From contig NC_090952.1 of assembly GCF_040807025.1 (NCBI RefSeq), forward strand, positions 21,821,068 to 21,885,067: a stretch of DNA of 64,000 bases, written 5' to 3'. Positions 1 through 12,569 of this stretch are shown here, in pieces. Below the pieces are notes generated by a model, which was not told the DNA's origin, did no database searches, and worked only from the letters and a program-made list of their open reading frames with translations. Both the position numbers and the translations under genes were made by a program. Source of the stretch: Struthio camelus (taxonomy: Eukaryota > Chordata > Aves > Struthioniformes > Struthionidae). Positions within the stretch are counted from its first letter, which is position 1; the number at the start of each line of letters is the position of its first letter.

Positions 1-879
1 CACCAACACCTGATGCTTTCAAAGTGCATGGCTCTCACCTCCGGGCAGAGTGGTGAGAGCAGACTTGGTGCCCACCTGGCAACCCCACCAGGAGCAGCCC
101 AGGGTTCTGCAGGGGCAGAGCTGAGACCTGGGGCCAGGGGCGCTATGAAGCAGCGCCTCAAGCAAAGATATCAGAGAGGTGCCGGTTTAATCTCTGCCAC
201 CCTGGTTCAAGGGTGAGCTGTGTCTTTCTGCCACGTTCTTTGTGCTCTGGAAGGCGAGATGGGCGCCCTCACCTTCCTCTTCCTCCCTCCACCTTCCTGT
301 GCTACCACCCTGCTTCTTCATTCTCCCAAACATGTTGGGTCTGTTTTGATTCTCTCATCATCAGCTTTATGCTGTGAATCCTAGGGGACAGGAAACTTGT
401 TTTCTGTTTGCCTATAAAACACTACTCTGTACATAATTAATACTAATAATTAGCAGGCATAACTGTTAGAGACAAAAGATTACAAAACCACATCAGACAG
501 TTGGTCTATTAAGTTCAGTATCTGTTTCACATATTAGCAGTGGTCCTGCGAGGTTTTTTGAGCCATGACTCCCACCAAACATGCTGGGAGCTGCAGGCCG
601 TGCAGCGCAGCTGTGTCAGTTTGCACTAACAGAAAATTTGGCCCTTGACGTGCCTCTCAGTTCAGGTAGGACTTCTTTTTCCCAGCTGCAAGCCCTGCTT
701 TCTTCTCCTGTGCAAAGTGCCCTGATTCTCCCCAGACTTAAATGACCTTTTACCACTCTGGCTCCAGGTTAGTGGAAACTTAAGATACAGCTGCTTTCTT
801 TTACTCCCCAAAATGAGACTATGACCTGTAATAACAAGAATACTTACCACTATAAATAGATATTTTTCTGTCAGCAAGT

Positions 880-1048
880 CTCAAAGCACTTTAGTAGTAA
901 GACTGGTGCCGTCATCTCTAATTTACAGATGGGGAAACTGAGGCCTGCAGGACACACAGGAGAGAGATAGGATGGGGCTTGTCCAAGGTTATTCAGCAAG
1001 CCAGGAGTGTAACTCAGCTTTTTCTCAGAGCTCCTCTTTCCTAGCTTC
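880..1048 (-). repeat. MIR-like CORE-SINE relic
   Basis: 'ctcaaagcacttta', then 'tttacagatggggaaactga', then 'ccaaggttattcagcaagcc' follow the antisense layout of MIR/MIR1-type amniote SINEs in order. This is the clearest copy in the window. Confidence 0.7.
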
Positions 1049-1429
1049 AAATTAGTGCTAATATAAGATTAAAAGGGTGGCTAGTGCCTTTTTCATCTCC
1101 CCCCAAGGGAGTAGTTACTCACTTTCCTAGTTTTCTTTCATTTACATACGAGGCCACAGCAGTGAAACAAATTCCCTCATCCTGCATTCGTCTGAGTAAA
1201 TGGTCCAAGCTCAATTTGGAGCCACGTGTTCAGTGTGGACAAGTTCCTAAAGAAAGATCACCAGAGATACCAGACTGGATATAGATGGGAGGTATACCCA
1301 AGGACCTGTTTCTTCTACCTCTGGAGTAAATATTTCCCCAGAAGTTCCACCCTCTGCGAGCAGGATCCTTCCATTTATTTCGATTCCCAGGCCTTAGATT
1401 TAGCAAAGCACTGAAGCAGGTACTTACCT

Positions 1430-1520
1430 TTAATCAAGCACATTAGTCGCCCCATTGAAGTCAATGGGACTTCTCAGGTGCTTAAAGCGAAGAATGTGCT
1501 TAGTGTGCTGCTAAGCCAAG
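1430..1520 (+). repeat. Ancient dispersed palindromic repeat (CCCATTGA-AG-TCAATGGG core)
   Basis: A perfect 8-bp inverted repeat at 1,451-1,468 is followed by 'gcttaaagcgaagaatgtgctta'. This matches the pattern of a family common in birds, turtles and crocodilians in which the core is followed by repeated TTAAGCA-type words. Confidence 0.5.
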
Positions 1521-3714
1521 GGAAGTGGTGGTTGATGAAGACAGGGAAAAAACAGTCAACAAATGAACCAGAACCATCTGCAAATGACTCCCAACTGGGC
1601 AGGCTCCCTTGCATCTCCTTACACTGCTTTGCTTGCTAAAGAATTTTTCATTATGAATGCAGAGCTCCTGCTGCTGCTACTGCTTTTAAACAGTGCTTAG
1701 TAATGCTAAACCCTCAGGGTATGCCACAGTCACAGCCAGAGCCTCCTGCTCGCATCTTGGGCACTTCGAATCCAGCCATGGCAGGCTGGGAACAAGAGTG
1801 AGGTTAAAGCGTGGATGTGCTTTGGTCCGGGCGGGAGTAATCCCAGACAAGCAAGACCCAGGGCAGAAGTAAGATGGGGAAAGCTGTGATGGGAACTTTC
1901 CTATCTGAATTAGGCTAGTCAAAACTCTGGCCCAGATCTGGACTTCTCCGTTCACATATGGTCAGTGGCCTCCAGGGACAACTGGTGTTCACCTTACAGG
2001 GGCAGACTTTGCCTCATGTTGTGCCCCACAGCACTATCCCGTTACTGCTCTGTGCCTGTGTGAGGACACCTTGAGAAACACTTCTCACAAAGCTTTGCCT
2101 AAAAATCCTCCATTATCTATTTCACATGTTTTGTTGAGTGGATTCCTCCACACTTGGTAAAAACAAGCAAACAATTCAGCATGTTCTGTTAGACTTGTCA
2201 GTTAGAATGCAATTGCTAACCTGAGTTAAAATTTGTGGTTTGAAAATTGCTGTAGGAAGATGGTTGCGAACATTTGTCATTCAAGCTTTGCAGTGTTTAG
2301 TTTGGCCAGAGCTGATTCTGTCCCTTGTTCAGCTATCTGTAGCCCTGAGAATGAGTACCTGGTGTAAATAGGTCTTTCCAAAAGCTCAAAAGTCATATTT
2401 TACAAATAAGCCCTTAAAAATTCACCATCTTCTGCCAGTAAACTATTATGAAATATTCACACCATTCAAAATGGATCTGAATGCAAGTAAAATAATTCTG
2501 CCCTTTTTCAAGTGAAGAGTTACAGAAGATGTTACCCCAGCCCCAGTTCTGGAAGGCAGAGTTGTTTGGAGTAGCTTGTGTATGTTCTCTATTGCTTTTT
2601 AAAGACATTATAGGTAACAGATTGAATTTTATTAATTATTTCTATTGCAGTAACACCTAAGGCTGATCTAATGTAGCTCTTATATTGTGTAGGAGTAGCA
2701 AATAATGAGATTATCAGGTTGCGTACTGTCTCTGAAAGTGCCTTATTTGGGACTTGCATCATTCGTTGCAATGTACCCTGTAAACAATATTTATCAGAGC
2801 AGCATAAAAAGAATCCAGAACATTCAGCTAGCTGTTGCCACCTCTTTGATAAGATTATGACGGCAGCTTAGTTTGCCCCCCATAAGGACTGCACATAAAG
2901 ACCGAAATAAGCAGTAAAAACATACATTTAACTATCAGCCAGCTTTAAAACGTTTCCTTGAATTGAGAGGTAATTAAAGATACAGACATGCACTTGCAGG
3001 CTTTAACTGGTCTTGCTGTCTGCAAAGCAAGGTTCCTGTTCCTTCCGGCTGCTGGTACAACCTCCCCAAGACCAACGCTGGCAGAGCGTTTTCTGCGGCT
3101 CTCTTCTGCTTCAGTGCAAAGTCATCTGTTGCAGCTTCAAGAGCCAGTTAGGACGGCGTGAGCAAACGCGGCTGACTGCACCAAACGATGGCTCCAGACA
3201 TCCTCAAACCAGCCGGGAAGCAGCAGGATCAGTATTATCTTCAATTGCTTCAGCCAGCTACTTGCCCTTATTATCACAGATGCATACGTGCCAGATAAGA
3301 GATGGATATCTATTCAAGAATAAGATGCCGTATGCAAGAAGGAAGAGAACTGCTGACAGAGAGAATATAACTTACTATTTAAATCCCACTTTAAAAAAAT
3401 GTCTTTTTTAATAAAATTTCCTCAGAAGAGTTTCTCTTGTGTACACAAAGCCTTGGGGAAATTTCCCAAAGGGTACAGAGGCGATTACAAGATACTGCTT
3501 AGGCAGGAGCATCAGGGGGTGGATGCTGTGAACTCAGGGGGTTTCTAAAAGCACAGGGGGAATGCTTCCAGAGTCAGAGCATTTCACAGTTTTTTAATAG
3601 GGGACAAATTACTCATTTCTTCTGCCCTCTGCAGATCTGCCCAATGAATCACAAATATTTTTCCTCCCTCAAATGATTTTCTAGCAAGAGTGGTAACAAT
3701 ACAGTCTAACTCCA

Positions 3715-3832
3715 CCTATAGATCTCAAAGCGCTTGACAAATTTTCACAAGGTTTCAAGAGAGCTATTTTTCAGGGGCAGAGTGAGGTGAAAGGACTTCA
3801 CTAAAGAGCTATCCTAAGTAGTTGAGTCAAAA
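3715..3832 (-). repeat. MIR-like SINE relic
   Basis: 'atctcaaagcgcttgacaaa' and the later 'agagtgaggtgaaaggactt' follow the antisense MIR order, more decayed than the copy at 0.9 kb. Confidence 0.5.
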
Positions 3833-3910
3833 AGACCTTATTATAGTAACACAAAAGCTTCGTTTGAGATATTACGATTTGACATCATCCCCCAAAATAT
3901 AATGCTTTAG

Positions 3911-3985
3911 GGCATGACTCCATAGCCATTAATGTCTGTGTAAGGCTTTCCATTGACATCAGTGGAAGCTGGGTCTGCCTTTTAA
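3911..3985 (+). repeat. Ancient dispersed repeat, decayed copy
   Basis: Contains 'ctttccattgacatcagtgg' followed by an AGCTGGGTC-like end, a degenerate form of the same sauropsid repeat class seen at 1.45 kb. Confidence 0.4.
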
Positions 3986-4896
3986 AAGCTATCCCTTCAT
4001 CCATTCAGACAAGCATTTTTTTTTCATTCCCATTTGCAGCTCATGTTCTCCAGCCTGTTTTTTGGAAAGCGACAACTTTTCCATTTTCACACAGAGCAAC
4101 TTTATTTCCATGGTGCACCAGCCTGCTTGGGATGTCATGGCGAAGCTCACTGCAAACACTAACATGACATGACAGGCAGATGCAACTCGCTGAGCTCTGC
4201 CTCAGCAGGACAAGACATGGAAGAAGTTTAAAACAGCCTTTTCCAAGAAAACGTGACAGTGAGGGAGAGGAGAAGGGGAGTGCTGAATCCTCCATTTCCC
4301 AAAGACCTGAAGTTTTACAGTGCCTGACCTAAACTGGATGTGTGCTGCCCCTGGCCTGACCCCAGGTATCATTACAAGTACAGTACCGCTATGGTGGCAG
4401 CTCTGTGCTGACACCAAGGGCCAACGGGGGTGGCAGGAGCACTGTTAGCCAAGGCGAGGACAACCACAGCAACCCAAGCCGGGGGACACATTTCCCAGCC
4501 TGACCAGTGCACAGTCACTTCCAGCTGAGTTGCATGCAAGCTCAGTTTTGCCTCTCAAAGCACCCAGGAGGTATCCTTTAACGGACAGAAAAAAAGAATA
4601 AACCATGTAGCCTATGCAGACCATTATACTTTGGATTTAAGCCAAGACATTAAAGCACACAAGCGAGTAACAGAAAGAAGGAAAGTTCCACATCTTTGAT
4701 GGTGCAGAGCAGGTCTGCGATGCCCAGGGAGGCTAACTTTTCACCCAGTTAGGCTGCCAGCATCGGTGGTTAAATTGGAAAGAGGATCTCCATGAGGTCC
4801 CTAAGTATTCCTCTGCAGAGTCATTCAAAGCAGGGGCTCAGCACCTCCTTGACTCCCTGAGCTGCCTGCTGACGAGCAGGCGCCGGCCAACCTCGC

Positions 4897-4924
4897 CAAC
4901 CTCCGCACGAACAACCTCCGCACG
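4897..4924 (+). repeat. 15-bp tandem duplication
   Basis: CAACCTCCGCACGA is repeated 15 bp later (4,912-4,924). A partial third match, CAACCTCGCC, lies just upstream. Confidence 0.7.
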
Positions 4925-5553
4925 CGCCAGGGAGCATGGACCTGCTGCTGTGATAAACCCTGCTCTAGCAAGGCGCTGATTCAGCAAGGTGCCACAGTCC
5001 AGGCCTTGACTTTGATCAGATGGCAGCTGTGCAGATGTCCCTGGGAATTTTCCTTCTCAACTCAACCGCTTAATTGTTTTACTGCATGCGCATCCTTGCT
5101 TTACTGAATCCGGCCTGCAAAACTCCCGGCAAGAACAAGCATTGCATCAGGGATGAAACAGCTCAGCGTAACTTTGGATGAGAGGCTGCTTTGCCTTACT
5201 TGCAAGGTGTCGTATTCTAGCCACATACCAGACACCATCACTCACTGGACGGGGCGAGTATTTATGAAGACCCCAGAGCCTGCATTAATTCACTTACAGT
5301 GATCCAAAGACTGGAAGACAACCCTCAGCTTCAATAGGATATTGGCTCAGGCCCATATACATCAATCTGTAGCTGCAACATCCAAGCTGTCCCCATCTGT
5401 TACCCTGACTGTGAAGTTTACTGATGAGAAGGGGAAAAAAGTTATAAGATACAACGTGTAAGCCCTGATCTTGTGCACACCTATGACACATGCTAATGCT
5501 CTCACACACAGGGTAATCTCTGATGTTCCGCTGGACTACAAATACCACACAGA

Positions 5554-5609
5554 AATCAGCACACATGCAAGGCAATCAGCACACATGCAAAGCTTTCAGC
5601 ATACGTGCT
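5554..5609 (+). repeat. 20-bp tandem duplication
   Basis: AATCAGCACACATGCAA at 5,554-5,570 recurs exactly at 5,574-5,590, with a degenerate third copy 'ttcagcatacgtgc' after it. Confidence 0.75.
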
Positions 5610-5704
5610 CAGCTGCCTTCTGAGCGCAAATAAAATTAAGATCGGCTCATATCTTACAGAGCCTCGGACATGTACTTTTCAGGAGCTTCAAGCGAGTTGA
5701 GATA

Positions 5705-5742
5705 ATTAATATTCATATTCATTAATATCCATTAATATCCTT
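5705..5742 (+). repeat. 10-bp AT-rich tandem repeat
   Basis: The unit ATTAATATCC occurs twice exactly (5,721-5,740), preceded by the diverged unit ATTCATATTC. Confidence 0.75.
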
Positions 5743-8700
5743 TCCATATGCCATAGAATGAAATCACAGCAAATCAAGGAGGACCTTAGCTCTCTCTTGC
5801 AAGGCAGGATTGCTTTTCACAGCACATTTTCAAGAACTGCTACTCTCTCCAGCCCTGGCTGGCACAAGAAATGCCACATACTATGCTGCATAATCTTCCT
5901 GCCAGACTTCCACCTTGACCTGAAGCAGAATGGCCTAGAAATCTCCCTGGATAGAGACTGTCTTTGTAAGATTTATGACCCCATTTGGCTGCATAAAGCG
6001 TCTCTGATGAACATTCAAATTTGTGGGTGCTCATTCAAAGGAGGATTCTGAGCCTTTCAGATTTTCACCTGCACAAGCATTCAACGCCACTGCCGTCTCC
6101 TCTGTGGAGCCTTCCTGCAGAGTGGCTTTTCCACGTGCCGAGCCAGCCACAGACCACTTGGTTCTAGATGGAGGGTCAGTGTCAGGGAGGAACAATGACT
6201 CTACAGCAGCACTAAAAAGAGGAACAACAGCCTCTCAACACAGAAATTACTCCAGGCACAAAGAAAACACCAACAAAGATCATACTCGACAAAAAGAGCC
6301 AGGAATTTCACAGTAGAAAGAGAAGAATAGAGACTTTAAAAGCTTCTTTCATTTCACTACACAGCTCTGTACATGGACAGTCAAGCATCAGAAACATTAG
6401 GGCTCAGGGTAGACTGCGGGTCACTAGGATTTCCTCATTTATTGCTTATTTCTCATATAAAACTCACTACAAACACAGGAGTCCTCTTCCTCTTTGTATT
6501 GTTTGGAAACAGTGAGACTGAATAGGATCTTTTCTTTTCTCTCCTCTTCCTCTTAAGGGCTGCAGTAATGAGCTGAGGATATAGTTCACATCTCTGAAAG
6601 AACAGGCTATTAGAGCTGTTGCTAAACACCTACATCAGAGACGCTGCAAAGCAGCGGCTCCATCTTCTCCTCCTCCGAGAAGTTATAATCCAGCAGCTCT
6701 GCTCAGGAAAGACAAAGAGGAAGACACTATTAAAGGACACTGCTGAAAAGTTTAACTCCTACTGATCCCAAACAGGAGCAAGTCCACTTCACGTAAAAAG
6801 CCTGCATTTTACAGGGGGCAGAGGGGTTCAAGAGCAAGCAGTTAATCTGCAGAAATGAACAGGCCCTTCAGGTCTTCTGCGACACATGATGGAACTGGAG
6901 AAATAAGAAGCCTGGCAAATGCAGAGGTGCAGCGGATTTAACGGCACAGTTACAGAAGGTGCCTGCCACGTAACAGGGTAGAAAGGGAGAGCCATATGTC
7001 ACAGTGACTGGTATTTGGTCAGACGCATCTCAACATTGAGGAATTTAGGTTCTCCGAAAATGTGTGTCAGAAGGCAACACTGAGATCAGTTGCCCCAAGC
7101 CTGCTGTGACCCTCAAGTGATTATCGCCGTAAAGTAGGTTAGTGTGTTAATAAATTAATTATGCACTGGGGTAGCCAGGTGTCTGAGGAGAAAAGGATAA
7201 AATTACTTCCTAGTTAAATTAGGAACAAGATGTCCTGGAGGGAAGGGAAAGGAGGGAAGATCTGAATCTGAAGGAACCCCACAGGAAATCCAAAAGAGAG
7301 GCTGGAGCAAAAGCAAACGTTGCTCTTACCTTAACCTGCCCTGCGTGACCTTCCCTGGACTGCACGCCTTAGCGACGGAAGGCTTCCCATTTTCAGTAAC
7401 AGCCAAGGAAGGTTCTTGGCATGCAGTGGGATGGAGGGCAGAGCACCTCAACTCTGGATCTGAAGGGTCCACTGGTTTCCCGTGTCTCCCATTAGGTGGC
7501 TGACGAGCAGCTCCTGCGCTCGCTTGCCAGTTTAGTGTGTCCACAAACTCTGAGCACCACTGGCCATGATTGCCGTCTCTGCAAACCAAGGTGAACATGT
7601 CTCAGACTGAGCTCCAAAAGTGAGTGGAAACTTCTGAAAAATACAACATGTATGTAAAAATTAAGAAAAAGTATGATGGGAGCCAATTCCAGGAAGCCCT
7701 TATTTCAGACCATGGCCTGCCTCCCCTGCCCAGAGCAGTACGGCCAATCGTTTTGGAGAAAAGCTCTTCTCCCGCTATGCTGGTGCAATAAAGCCAACCT
7801 GCCACGTACTGTAGGATAGGAGAGGACGAGGATGGTCAGGAGCTGATGCACACAGTCAGAAGAGGCCCTCATATGGAAGGTGAGCAGTAACGATAGCTCA
7901 AAGGCCGGGTAGTGCCACCACAACCCAGAAAAAAGGGAGGGAGCCATAGATAAAAAGAGGATGCAGACTCACAGTTAAAGTTGCCACAAATTCAAAGCCT
8001 GTCACCAAACCATCAGCAGGATGAGATAAACGTTCCAGGAGTTCCTCTTTCCCTCCTCCCTTAAGCAGGCAGTGATTACTAAGGACATTTCCATGAGCGG
8101 TGTATGATCTTTATTTTTTTCATGCACAATGACCTTTAAAAGTACTGGCTAAGCTATTTGCATTGCCTAGCCCAGAGTTCCAACAGACAGCCAGAAGATG
8201 AGCATTAACCTTAATGGCTAAATCACTTCATGCCACTCTGAAGATGCAACATTCCCATGAGTAGGCAAAAGACGATTTTTATTTGACTATTACATATTTA
8301 TATAGCAACAAGTGCCTCTTAAGGCTCAAAGTCACATACCTGTCAATGCTCTCCTGGTTTTCTGGAGGGCCAGTCAGGAAACGCCCTACCTTGGGCTTGA
8401 GCAGTGCCCTGGGATGCTTTGCAGATGAAGTAGGAAACCTCTGAAGGCACTTCCTTTGGTGGGGTGAGATGGGAGAGGCTGTGCCTGGGCACACAATCAA
8501 GCTGTCTGTGACAGCTCCTGTTCTCCAGCTCCCAACAGCAAGCATCAGAAAGCTGTGAATTCGAATCTGACCCCAAAGCTACCCTTAAGTACTTACCAAA
8601 GGTATGAGTCTCCTTTGCACTGGGATCTCTCACAGTTTTTTGGAGAGAAAGGATTTTGTAATGTGTAAGTTATATTTATACTCAGAGTAAAGAAGCAACA

Positions 8701-9939
8701 TAAAGTGCATGTAAACAAAAATCACACCTCCTTCAGTACACTGTTTAGGTGAAAATACCTGCTCTGGAACCAGTTTATTTGTATGCTCATAACCACAAAG
8801 CCCAAAAGGAGTAAGCGCTGCTAAAATAAATTCCTAGAAATACACATCGCTCATGGCAAAATGTTTTGTATTACTCAGCCAGCTCTGATAATTAAAACCT
8901 CACATCCAACCAAGGTCAGAATATGGCTTAAATCCAATGCATATTTACTTCCATGGAAAGGTTTGCACTGATCCTAAGAGATTCCCAGAAAAGATCACTT
9001 CACTATCTTTCCCATGGGCACACAGCCACCTCTGATAATACAGTTGTTTCCTAACAGCTTACAGCACTGTTGCACAATAATGTTGGAAAGAACATGAGAA
9101 CGAGTGCCACGCTAACCAAATTGCAAGGTGTGTACAAGTCCTATGACCCAGTCAGGGCACCAGCTTGAGCCTCTCCTCCTTTATCATATCAACTTGAATG
9201 ACTGTTTAAAAACTGGCTGAAACAGAGATCACAGCACCTTCTAAAGCCACAGCAATTACTTTAGTACTGATTCACATCACTAAGTCACTAGCATCACTTC
9301 TCACTGTTGATGGTTTGCAGCCCACCCAAGCATTGAGCATGTTCTGGTCAGAGAGCCGGGTGCAATTGAACAGCATCTGTATCTCCGTATTTCTATACGT
9401 GCAAAGGAGAATATGCTGCCTATTCATGTGCAAAACAGCATTTATCACACACCTCTGACTGCCATCTATTTACTCCTCCCACTCATCTGTCTAAATCCAG
9501 GCTATTTCTAACATGGCAATCCCCAAAGAAACTTTAGTTCTGCAGAAATCCACAGGCTCACAACTCAATCCCCTGCAAACACAGCAGCGATCGCTTGCGG
9601 GCTTACTTTGCCACACAAACATGGGGTGTAATTTTCCAGCAACGAAGCATCTGCAACTTGGCCAAGCTTGATGAGGGAAGCCACAGCAGCGGATTCAGCA
9701 CGACCATGCCATCCTCGGGCTTGCTCAGCCTCTCTGTCCCATGGCCCATCAGCGCGGGGAAAGCCCACTTCAACCAGGTGCCAGAAAACTGCTCCGCCCC
9801 ACTTCTTTCTTCCATCTAAACACGTGTCATCATGCTTCTTGCTGGGTTCCTGGGTTTTAATCACTGAGAAACACCTTCAAGGTGATACAGAAGAATTAGG
9901 CAGGCGGGCCTGGGATGCCTCTGTCCGGGAGCGGTTGGT

Positions 9940-10220
9940 GGGAGATGTTCCTTGCATACCCAGGGCTTGCTCTCGTTCCCAGCCTGGCCCCGAGCACCCT
10001 CGGGCGTGGGAGCACCCCCGGGCGACCTCGCCAGCAGCGTCACCCCCTGCGCTGCCAGCACCCTGCACTGCCGGGGCACCGCGGGCTGGGCAGGAGGGCA
10101 GCGCTCCGGCCTGATATCCCAGCTCAGGGCTTCTCCCGCCGGGGGAGCCCGAGGGGCCAGGCGGGTGCGAGGAGGAACAAGCCCCCCGACCCTGCCAGGA
10201 GCCGGTGCCTGCTGACAGAG
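9940..10220. promoter_or_regulatory. Small GC-rich, CpG-containing block
   Basis: GC-rich sequence with moderate CpG density precedes the main island at 10.66 kb, separated by AT-rich DNA (10,320-10,620). Open frames occur on both strands without recognisable domains. Confidence 0.35.
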
Positions 10221-10659
10221 GAGACCTGGAAACATCTTCAGCTACCGCGGAAAGACGTGACAGAGGACATCTGTCAAAGCCCTCGTATTACAAACTGCTT
10301 GAGAGGAAGCATGTGATCATATTATTGGAGCTTGTATTGTGCTGCTGAGCAGTGCAATTCTTCATGTCCTTTTGTCATTTAAGAGAGACTTTTGTGACAG
10401 AATTTGCCTATCACTTGTAATTCTGTGCAGGTTTTTAAAGTGCCCTATTTAAAAAAAAAATGCTATACATTAGACTTTTTCCATTCTCATTTTTCTTGAT
10501 GTACAATACTGTCTAAATCAGTTTAAGATCAGGCCCGTACATCATCTCTGGAAATGAATACAAATACCTCTTATTCCAAGTCAAATTAAATAATCAGGAG
10601 ATACAGCGGCCGCTAGCATATTTAATACGAAGAAACACAAAGCCTAGAGCTTTCTATCT

Positions 10660-12150
10660 GTTTCGAAAACGCCCACGCCACGGCCTCTCCGTCCACTGCC
10701 TCGACACCCTCCGCTTCACCCCCGAGCACCGGCGGCGGTCCTTACGGGGAGGTCAGCGCCCTCGAGCAGGCGGCGGAGAAGCCCCCGCGGCGGCGCCGCC
10801 GCCGCCGGCCCCGCCGTGACAACCGCGGCGGGCCCGGGTGGTGGTGAAGCCAGAGCCCCTCTGCCCTGAACGCCCGGGGCTTCGGGCGAGAGGCGCGTGT
10901 TTAATCGGAAGCGCGCCTCCAACCTTGGTACCTGCTGGCCGTCACGTCCGCCTCGGTCAGCGCAGGCTGCTCGTCGGGACCCAGCAGCTACGCAGCCCCG
11001 CAGCGTTGGCCCCCGAGCCGCCGCCCCAGGAGCCGCACCTCAGTTTGGGGAAGGCGATCTGGAGCAGCCGCCCTCCCCGCTCGGCTCGGGCGGCCCTGGC
11101 GGCACAGCGCGCAGTATCCCTCTCGAAATCCCCATCACCTCATTTTGATGAGCCGCAGTTGTTCTAGTTGGGCCAGAAGAAGAGGAGCAGGCGTTGACCC
11201 TGACGCCGGAAGAGGGACCAGGCCGGCACGCCGAGGGAGACGGCGGGGGCTGTTCGCCCCGGGGCCGAGGCAGACAGAGCGCGCTGAGCTATAAACGCAC
11301 CGTGAGCGAGGTGCCGGCGTGGCTCTGCCGGGGTCGGCCCCCAGGCACCCTTGCTCACCAGCTGTCCCCTGCGAGCGCCGTGCGCCTCCTGCCTCGCCGG
11401 CCCCTTTCCTGGCCAGCACGAGGCCCTGCCGGGCTACCGCGGGCTCAGCTGAAGGTGGGCAACTGCCTCCCGCCTTCCAGAAAGGGGCCGACCAGGAGAC
11501 GGCCCATCTGCCCCGCGGCACCCCGTCCCCGTCCTTCCTCCTCCTCCTCCGCTCTTCCCCGCCTCCAGCAGCAGGCTCTGCCGGCCGGGCCTCTGCTGCG
11601 CGTCCCGGGGGCTGTGGCGCCTGGCCGTGCCTGCAGCCCTGGGGTCAGCCTCCTCCTCTGCTGCCACCGCCGCCGCCGCCTTTCATCCAGGGGATGGGAA
11701 CCGACTGCAGTAGTCAAGGCTGACACGTAACATCGGCTGATATATCGGCACATTAGGGTTTTTATGTTATTGGCAAGTGACTATCAGGCGGCGTGATAAG
11801 CTGAGGCCCCCTTTTGAACTCGGCAGCAAAAAAGAAAAAAACCCAGAAGCAACGCTGAATACAGCAGGAAGGTTAAAGCAAGCTGCCCTGACTGCGGGCA
11901 CCGGAGAGCAGGGCTCCTTCCAGCTTCGAGGCTTGCTTCACAGCCCGAGGGCTGGAAACCGTCCCCCAGGGAAAGCTGCAGCCAGAGCGAGCGTGCGTGA
12001 CGCCCGCCGAGGACGACGGGGGCTGTCCCGCGCCGGCGCGCGAGCGCCCTGCCTCTCTCCGCACACCTCCCCGCGGCTGAGCGGCACAGCCGAGGGGGCG
12101 AACGAGACCCCCTCCAGCCCTGCCCTCGCCCCCAGGGGAGCCAGAGGGCA
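10660..12150. promoter_or_regulatory. Large CpG-island-like block; candidate promoter region
   Basis: A dense run of CpG and GC boxes with GCC-type trinucleotide runs (near 10,787-10,812 and 11,666-11,680) and a TCC run near 11,535. It contains a TATA-like box at 11,290 and is followed by a consensus plus-strand splice donor at 12,561. It lies roughly 36-41 kb downstream of the inferred PCDH19 3' end, so it should belong to another transcript or be an orphan island. Open frames on both strands have GC-driven compositions and no recognised domain. Confidence 0.55.
11290..11296 (+). promoter_or_regulatory. TATA-like box in CpG island
   Basis: TATAAAC stands in otherwise GC-rich surroundings (context GAGCTATAAACGC), which makes it conspicuous. 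If used, a start site would fall near 11,320 on the plus strand. A chance match cannot be excluded. Confidence 0.35.
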
Positions 12151-12551
12151 TCGACAGCGACAAATTCATCCTTGGCGAGGCAAGGGGAGATTTACAGAGC
12201 CATTTCGCAAAGGGAAAACAGGACCTCTGGGCGAAGGAGGTGCCTGAACTTGTGCCCAGGGTGAGCAGGGCCACGGGGGCTCAGGGCCACCAGCATCCTG
12301 CCTTCTCCCACGTAGCACCCTGAAGGTACACCCAACGAAGGCCAGCCGTACCTGGGTCCCCATGTCCTCCCTGGAGAGGACCTCTGCATCCTCATCTGGT
12401 CTGAATCTGTGCTGGTGCAAGTCTGTCATCAGGCAGCCCCGCAGAGCAGCTGGCTCGCGAAGGAAGAAGTGGTTGACTTCTCTGATTCTCTCTCCAAGTT
12501 TCCAATATATTCAAACAGGGTCTTTTCTGCCAGAGTCACAGAGTCCAAAGC

Positions 12552-12567
12552 AATGAGTGAGGTAAGT
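12552..12567 (+). other. Consensus splice donor after an ATG (candidate first-exon end)
   Basis: The sequence reads AATGAGTGAG|gtaagtgg: a near-perfect donor with exon end at 12,561, and an ATG nine bases before it in an acceptable context (G at -3, A at +4). It lies about 400 bp past the CpG island. Whether it is used is unknown; no downstream exon was recognised. Confidence 0.3.
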
Positions 12568-12569
12568 GG

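Larger units (their letters stand above)
1..9939. other. Gene-free region
   Basis: Apart from the MIR-like relics, two ancient dispersed repeat copies and three short tandem duplications listed separately, I see no exon, RNA gene or promoter. The open frames are short, occur on both strands and show no domain. Confidence 0.6.
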
